Shown: positions 7,586 through 11,739 of the stretch, piece after piece
Position numbering within the stretch: position 1 is the stretch's first letter
How the letters are laid out: each line of letters begins with the position of its first letter
NCBI GenBank assembly: GCA_036939975.1
Contig: JALLPB010002727.1
Coordinates: 1 to 11,739, forward strand
Reading direction: 5' to 3'
Origin: Cyclostephanos tholiformis
Taxonomy: Eukaryota; Bacillariophyta; Thalassiosirophyceae; Thalassiosirales; Thalassiosiraceae
Length of the DNA stretch: 11,739 nucleotides
Notes under the pieces: model-generated
Database searches by the model: none
What the model saw: the letters and a program-made list of their open reading frames with translations, nothing else
What the model was told of the DNA's origin: nothing
Position numbers and translations under genes: made by a program

Positions 7586-9897
7586 TTAAAAAGTGTGAGT
7601 AACTCGTCGTCTGAGTTGCAATGCCACGCGGGGTTGCTTCCAAACGAGCGAGATGGGATGTCAGCGATAGCATTTCTCTTCCCCGCAATGTGGAGTGGCG
7701 TGAACGGGCAGGCTTTCTGACGTTTTGCCCGCAGTGCCAGCGCCTGTATCAGGTGTTCGGCTACCCGTGACCGCTTCGATGCGAGTTTTGTTGCCCACCC
7801 GATCGTGGGTGTGTTGTCGTTGAACAACGTGACTCGTCGTTCCGTGAGGGGATTGCAGACCACTTCCATTGTGAGCCACAATATGACGAGGCCAGCCATT
7901 TCCAGGTCGGAGTTCGTGATGTTTCCCCCCGGATTGTCCGCTGTTTGTATGTTGTATGCCACGTCAGCTGGCCATTGCCATCGAAACACCGTGGGGACGC
8001 ACTGCATGAGCTCGCCAATGACGACCCCCCCTGCTCCATGACCCGAGGCGTCGACGAATCCGATATAATCCGGCCAGCCAGAGACCAACTGACGGCACCG
8101 TGTTGGCTCCGCCGTTGACTCCCGTAGGAGTGTGCGACAACCTTGTATTGCAGTTAACGCTGCCGCATTTTTGTGGAGGTAGATATAAGGCGGCTGGGCT
8201 TTGAGGATGCGGTTGCACGGGGAGAGCAGGCTGACCCCCATGGGAATGCTTGTGAACGCGTGCCGTATTTTGGCAATCGTCGATTCGAACTCCTTGAACG
8301 GTATCCCCGCTGTTCCCCTCTGCCCCGCGCGTATCCAGCCGCGAAGGATTGTTAAAAGTTTTTCGCGTTTGGCTGGCTCCAGCCACATGGTCTTGTTGGT
8401 TCCGTCGAAGTTAAAGCCAAGGAGAGTTTTTTCCGTCGAGTATTGCCCATCCTGTTGTTTCAGTTTCTTTACGGAGATGGGGTCATCCCCCTCGTCCACG
8501 TCGTTAGCCGGGAACACGTCATGGATGCCGGTCATAACGGCTGATGCTGTGTGTGTGAGCTGTGCTTTGGAGACCGGTATCACGAGGCTCATAAAATCAT
8601 CCACATATACCTCCACCAGTGTGCGAAACCGTTGGTCCTCGTGTTCGTCTGGAAGGTCTGTGTATGATTCCCCGTTCGTGGTGTATGTCACAAATTTGTG
8701 TGGTGGTAGCGACCCCACTGGCATATCGGTATATTCCGTAACAATGTCCCTCACTGTCTCTGTTGCTGCGCAGAAGTACGGTGGGGACTCAATCCATCCC
8801 ATTTTGAGCGATGTTGGCACGACGATCATGGTCGGCGCATCCATCGGTTGTGGAAGCACATACGCAAAATTCCATTCCTCACCCTCTCGACAATCCATCC
8901 GCCAAAAGCCATCCTTGATATCCCACTTTGCCATAAAAATCTTTGTATCGTTGTGTGTTTCGGCGAATGCATGAATGATTCGTGTCAGGCATTCCCCCAG
9001 CTGGTTTATTGCCCCTTTGGGAGCACTTTTTATAGTTGTGTCGTTCACTGCTGCCAGTACCCCTCCATTCGTAAGCCGGAGACGGAAAGACAAATCCAAA
9101 ATGGAACGAAATGCTTTGGATTTGTGTGGGATCGCTGCAATGGGTGATATTTTTAGCTGGGCGGGTGGATTGTCCTTGATGGCGTCCCATACGACGAGGC
9201 GGGCCTGGTTTTTGTGGAGTTTTTCTTTAATCTCCTCCTCAAAGTGTTTGAGAGCCGCGGGAGATGTTGCGGATCGATGGGGGCCACGCTCGACAGCTGC
9301 CCATATTTCCCCCTTTGTCCAGTTCCGGCCTGTCCGAGTTGGGCACCCCAAGGTAGACCATTCACGCAGGAGGTTGGCTGCTGGGTGATTAAGTGCCCTT
9401 CTCGTTGGGCACATGAAGTTCCGATGTGGCGGTCTTGTTCGGGGCAGAGGTGTAGAGTCGTACGTAACCTGCCCCGTGTGCTCTGTCCATTGGCTTCCTG
9501 GTATCTGTATTGCCCTCAGCCGGTGTTTGCGGTGCTTGTTTTGGATGCGTAGACGGCGGCTGTTGTCCCCTGTCACTTCCTTGTCTGACTCCTCCAACCG
9601 CGGTGGGTCGAGGCCCTCATGTTCCCCTGCCAAGGCGTCTGTGCTAGTAGGTATATCGCCCCCGTCATCCCCTGATATATTATTAAATTTCCCTAAGTTA
9701 ACGTTACACTGTATTTTACCTTGTCCCCCATACAATAATTCCGGCCCCGTTCTGAATGTGTCGGGTGTCTCTATTCCACGCCCCGTCGTTTGTTGGTTCA
9801 GTGTCACGCTGAGCCCCGTTGCCGTGTCATTCGTTGCAAGTGCACGAACAAATTTGTTCGCCACGACGGTGTCGATAGGTCCCAGTACCGTTTCCAT
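7216..9897 (-). CDS. Reverse transcriptase-RNase H polyprotein of DIRS-like element
   Basis: This would copy element RNA into DNA and degrade the RNA strand. From the first ATG (9897) it has 893 residues. Residues 1-160 are a poorly conserved linker with a basic patch near 115-130. RT spans about 215-560: RSILDLS about 264, motif A KWDIKDGFWR with Asp326, and the YVDD box 431-434. RNase H spans about 605-755: Asp616 (FVDASG), Glu666 (SDLEMAG), Asp693 (FNDN), His736 and Asp746 (HIAGKRNAIAD). All four acidic residues are present. The last ~140 residues overlap the recombinase frame and match no domain I know. The frame stays open 50 codons upstream of this ATG to the gag TGA at 10048-10050, so a gag-RT readthrough product is possible. 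Stop is TAG at 7216-7218. No protease domain was seen. Confidence 0.9.
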   Translation of the reverse strand: METVLGPIDTVVANKFVRALATNDTATGLSVTLNQQTTGRGIETPDTFRTGPELLYGGQGKIQCNVNLGKFNNISGDDGGDIPTSTDALAGEHEGLDPPRLEESDKEVTGDNSRRLRIQNKHRKHRLRAIQIPGSQWTEHTGQVTYDSTPLPRTRPPHRNFMCPTRRALNHPAANLLREWSTLGCPTRTGRNWTKGEIWAAVERGPHRSATSPAALKHFEEEIKEKLHKNQARLVVWDAIKDNPPAQLKISPIAAIPHKSKAFRSILDLSFRLRLTNGGVLAAVNDTTIKSAPKGAINQLGECLTRIIHAFAETHNDTKIFMAKWDIKDGFWRMDCREGEEWNFAYVLPQPMDAPTMIVVPTSLKMGWIESPPYFCAATETVRDIVTEYTDMPVGSLPPHKFVTYTTNGESYTDLPDEHEDQRFRTLVEVYVDDFMSLVIPVSKAQLTHTASAVMTGIHDVFPANDVDEGDDPISVKKLKQQDGQYSTEKTLLGFNFDGTNKTMWLEPAKREKLLTILRGWIRAGQRGTAGIPFKEFESTIAKIRHAFTSIPMGVSLLSPCNRILKAQPPYIYLHKNAAALTAIQGCRTLLRESTAEPTRCRQLVSGWPDYIGFVDASGHGAGGVVIGELMQCVPTVFRWQWPADVAYNIQTADNPGGNITNSDLEMAGLVILWLTMEVVCNPLTERRVTLFNDNTPTIGWATKLASKRSRVAEHLIQALALRAKRQKACPFTPLHIAGKRNAIADIPSRSFGSNPAWHCNSDDELLTLFNSTFPLPAQQSWTVFRLNYRTVMRVISALRMQPFVLDDWRRLPSPGKHVGAIGKPTSHLWESILTYSQQLSNNDSEASRASPNDAAPVSMDEGDKFRLQQSQAQLLPLGRRYPWSSETLQQRS
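7573..7579 (-). promoter_or_regulatory. Possible -1 frameshift heptamer (T TTC CCT) in RT/YR overlap
   Basis: In the RT frame, codons ACT TTC CCT contain the pattern X XXY YYZ. It lies 7 nt past the TAA that closes the recombinase frame, and a -1 slip would enter exactly that frame. YYY = CCC is weaker than the usual A or U, and I did not establish a downstream pseudoknot, so this is a candidate only. Confidence 0.3.
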
Positions 9898-10047
9898 TCG
9901 TTTTCCCCCTGCGCACGAAGTGCTTCCCTCACCTGTTATGCCCCCTCCCCATAAAAGCGTTCTGTTTACGTTCCCATAGTATAAGCGATCAATTGCCACC
10001 GGCGGTACCCTCTCTGGTCTGGGTGTTTTTGTTGCGGGTGTTCGTTG

Positions 10048-10959
10048 TCAGAGGGGTGGTTGTTCCTCACCAACTTTTTGCTTTTTCGCTGGCAATCCCC
10101 CCTGGCCCGCCCCTGCTCCCCCAATTGCAATAACCCCTTTGTTGAGGGTATCTACCACTTTGTCTGCGAAGTCGTCAGTGATGTCTCGTGCATTTGGATG
10201 CCCTCCCTGCTGAAGGAACCGGCATTCGCGAAATGTACAACGCCCCAGAACACTTGACCAACACAGGAATGGGCGTCCATTAGGGTGGACGTACTGCGGT
10301 AGCGTGGGTAGGTCAGTCTGTTTCTTCCCGGCCGCTTGGAGGAGTTCGGCCAGGTGGACACGTCCATTGGTCCGTTCGAGGTACGCGCCCATCATGGTCT
10401 TTAATTTTGGGTGTCGGTCATCATTCCAGTTTGCGCGCCAGTCGCGATGCTGGTAGTACCCTTGTTGATTCCTGTAGCCATATCCCCCCCCCTGTCCCCC
10501 CTGCCCTTGCTGTCCCTGACCCCCGTATTGCTGGTATTGGGTCTGAGGGCGGTGCGGTTGTTTCTCGCTATTAGCCCGTTGTCCTGACGGGCCTGATCCC
10601 TGTGCCCTAGGTGAGCTGTGGAGTTGTTCCGGAGGGCCCGATTTTTTTCTTCCTGCCCACTCCTCAGGGAAGTTCGCACATTCGACCAGTACACCGTACC
10701 AAACTTTTTGGAGGATGTCCACTAGGTAGGACTGGGGGAATGCGATGGTAGAGCCATTTGTGAAATCGAGTGTCGTTTTAACATTATCGAAATATGAGCG
10801 ACCGTCATCCAGAATTGCCCACGTGATGTGGCGGCAATGCTCCGGTGTGAAGAGAGACTTTATCCCCATTACCTCCCGTAAGCCCATCATGGCATATACA
10901 TTTCGCAGTCCTTTGTAATAATCGCACTCTGACCCAAATAGCACCCAAACGAGAGACAT
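10048..10959 (-). CDS. Gag-like protein, 3' segment, with zinc-finger-like motif
   Basis: A 303-residue frame from ATG 10959 to TGA 10048-10050, likely the nucleocapsid part of the element's Gag. Residues 1-101 are a folded-looking region rich in aromatics. Residues 137-170 are Gln/Gly/Tyr-rich, typical of RNA-binding or condensing tails. Cys233-X7-Cys241-X4-Cys246-X7-His254 looks like a CCCH zinc finger and would bind nucleic acid. Near the end PAKKQKV (290-296) resembles a monopartite nuclear localisation signal. The frame is open and protein-like upstream of this ATG to the A8 run at 11054-11061, where it meets the frame of the 5' gag segment, so the ATG is probably internal to a longer Gag. 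Assignment as Gag rests on position and composition; I recognise no named Gag domain. Confidence 0.65.
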   Translation of the reverse strand: MSLVWVLFGSECDYYKGLRNVYAMMGLREVMGIKSLFTPEHCRHITWAILDDGRSYFDNVKTTLDFTNGSTIAFPQSYLVDILQKVWYGVLVECANFPEEWAGRKKSGPPEQLHSSPRAQGSGPSGQRANSEKQPHRPQTQYQQYGGQGQQGQGGQGGGYGYRNQQGYYQHRDWRANWNDDRHPKLKTMMGAYLERTNGRVHLAELLQAAGKKQTDLPTLPQYVHPNGRPFLCWSSVLGRCTFRECRFLQQGGHPNARDITDDFADKVVDTLNKGVIAIGGAGAGQGGLPAKKQKVGEEQPPL

Positions 10960-10978
10960 GAATGTGGCGATATTCTGT

Positions 10979-11731
10979 TTAAGCTCCAGGAAAGAGTCCG
11001 CTGGCGCTCGTTTCTGGTCCTTTTGAAGCCTTATATATTCGTCGAGGTGCCGGTTTTTTTTCAGTTGCCGACAAGGCCTCCTCCCATTCTTTGAGGCGCT
11101 CGATTTCCCCCGTAGTTTGCCCCCGGCAGGAAAGTATTGAGAGGCCTTTTGATGCTGAAGTCAGGTGCGCCACCCCTTCTCCAGGGTTGAACTTGAGCTC
11201 GACAATGGCTTTTACCACATCGCCGTCAAGAAAGATTCCCGTGTCTATGGGGATTTGTCTGTCGTGCGCCCACTCCAGCATTCGTGCAAAGATTTGTCGT
11301 CGGAAAACATCAATATTTTTCTGCTTCGCATTGTTTAGTGTGATCCAGATTGGTTGCAGAGCACTCCCCTGTGACGCATGTGAGAATCCCATGATTGCCG
11401 CAATGTCGTCATCGGTGTATCGTGCTTTTTCGTCTCCCTCCTTGGTCGTGGCCTGTTGTGGTCCCAATGGAAGATGGGTTCCCATCGCTTTGAGCCCAAG
11501 GGCAACTCCTTTGCCAATGTCCGCAGCAAGGGTTGCTTGTGACACCGCCCCTGGTTGCGTCCAGACCCCGCCGTGGGCCACCCCCTGTTCAACCCCCCGT
11601 GGTCATGGTCCCATTGTGGTGTCAAGCTGTTGCTCTAGCCACTTCCCCAAATACTCGTCTTCGACCTCTGTGATGGCTTCGATTGAGAACGAGGTAAGGC
11701 TCTCCCCGTCCTTGTTCCCCTGGCTAGCCAT
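10979..11731 (-). pseudogene. Gag-like protein, 5' segment, interrupted
   Basis: ATG at 11731 (MASQGNKDGES) opens 42 codons and then meets TGA at 11603-11605. The same frame continues for 207 more codons to TAA at 10979-10981. The part after the TGA reads as real protein, with segments such as IAAIMGFSHASQGS, VVKAIVELKFNPGEG and GLSILSCRG, and no ATG supports a separate start near its beginning. At the A8 run (11061-11054) protein-like sequence moves to the +1 frame; the last ~27 codons of this frame are probably out-of-frame read. The region is therefore either a decayed gag, a gag with recoding sites, or one containing assembly errors at a homopolymer. It resembles other diatom retroelement gag regions from memory only; no domain name can be given. 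Confidence 0.6.
11054..11061 (-). other. A8 homopolymer at the gag frame change
   Basis: On the coding strand eight consecutive A residues follow CTG. Protein-like sequence ends here in one frame and resumes at once in the +1 frame. This is where the two gag segments join and is the likely site of an indel, a sequencing error or slippage. Confidence 0.7.
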
Positions 11732-11739
11732 GTAACACC

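Larger units (their letters stand above)
6338..11739 (-). mobile_element. DIRS-like tyrosine-recombinase retrotransposon, truncated by window edge
   Basis: Order in transcription direction is gag-like, RT, RNase H, then tyrosine recombinase overlapping RT. That order, the YVDD reverse transcriptase, and a recombinase instead of a DDE integrase or protease define DIRS-type elements, which integrate through a circular DNA intermediate without target duplication. No aspartic protease, LTR or methyltransferase domain is seen. Coordinates cover the coding part only. The 3' end may extend to about 6011 or a little beyond, and the 5' terminus, with its repeat and promoter, lies past 11739. RT and recombinase are uninterrupted, which suggests a fairly young copy, while gag carries breaks. 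Confidence 0.85.

Noticed and set aside
8201..8974. 257-codon plus-strand open frame opposite RT
   Set aside because: It is antisense to the YVDD and motif A coding sequence and shows no protein-family features.
11335..11625. Minus-strand 96-codon frame starting at an ATG in the gag region
   Set aside because: Its composition is not protein-like compared with the overlapping gag frame, which reads through the same bases with coherent segments.
6338..11739. Ty3/gypsy or Copia LTR element, or Crypton
   Set aside because: There is no aspartic protease or DDE integrase, and the recombinase is tyrosine-type; RT and RNase H exclude a Crypton, which lacks them.
1..11739. tRNA, rRNA, riboswitch or bacterial operon signals
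   Set aside because: I saw no tRNA cloverleaf, rRNA match or Shine-Dalgarno-led gene set; the gene families are eukaryotic.

Overview
The window looks like nuclear DNA of a centric diatom (Thalassiosira-like). Three things point that way. The first is a decayed BspA-type leucine-rich-repeat gene with a C-terminal block I recognise from the large Thalassiosira LRR families. The second is a long, apparently intron-free eukaryotic DEAD-box helicase gene. The third is a tyrosine-recombinase (DIRS-like) retrotransposon. The assignment is inference from family knowledge; no species-specific marker such as rRNA is present.

Layout, left to right. Bases 1-640 are AT-rich non-coding DNA with homopolymer runs. 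Bases 641-1965 (+ strand) are one degenerate LRR_5 pseudogene, broken by several frameshifts and stops, with repeats, C-terminal block and acidic tail all still readable. Bases 1966-2424 are featureless. Bases 2425-5781 (- strand) encode a 1118-aa DDX31/Dbp7-type RNA helicase, the only clearly intact host gene. It has all DEAD-box motifs, the DDX31/Dbp7 C-terminal signature and a very low-complexity N-terminus (poly-Ser, poly-Gln). Bases 5782-6337 are the helicase 5' region plus the 3' flank of the mobile element. They hold a perfect TGACGTCA palindrome about 140 bp upstream of the helicase ATG and a block dense in inverted repeats.

Bases 6338 to the right edge (- strand) are a DIRS-like retrotransposon cut off by the window. 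In transcription order (right to left) it has a gag-like region (11731-10048), reverse transcriptase plus RNase H (9897-7216) and a tyrosine recombinase (7585-6338) overlapping the RT frame by 370 nt. RT, RNase H and recombinase catalytic residues are all present, so the enzymatic half looks intact. The gag half is interrupted by an in-frame TGA near its start, a one-base frame change at an A8 run, and a final TGA after which the same frame stays open straight into RT. The element thus resembles a gag-RT-YR polyprotein system with either recoding signals or early decay.

The element and helicase share a strand, and the recombinase stop is about 560 bp upstream of the helicase ATG. The insertion has therefore probably reshaped the helicase promoter region.
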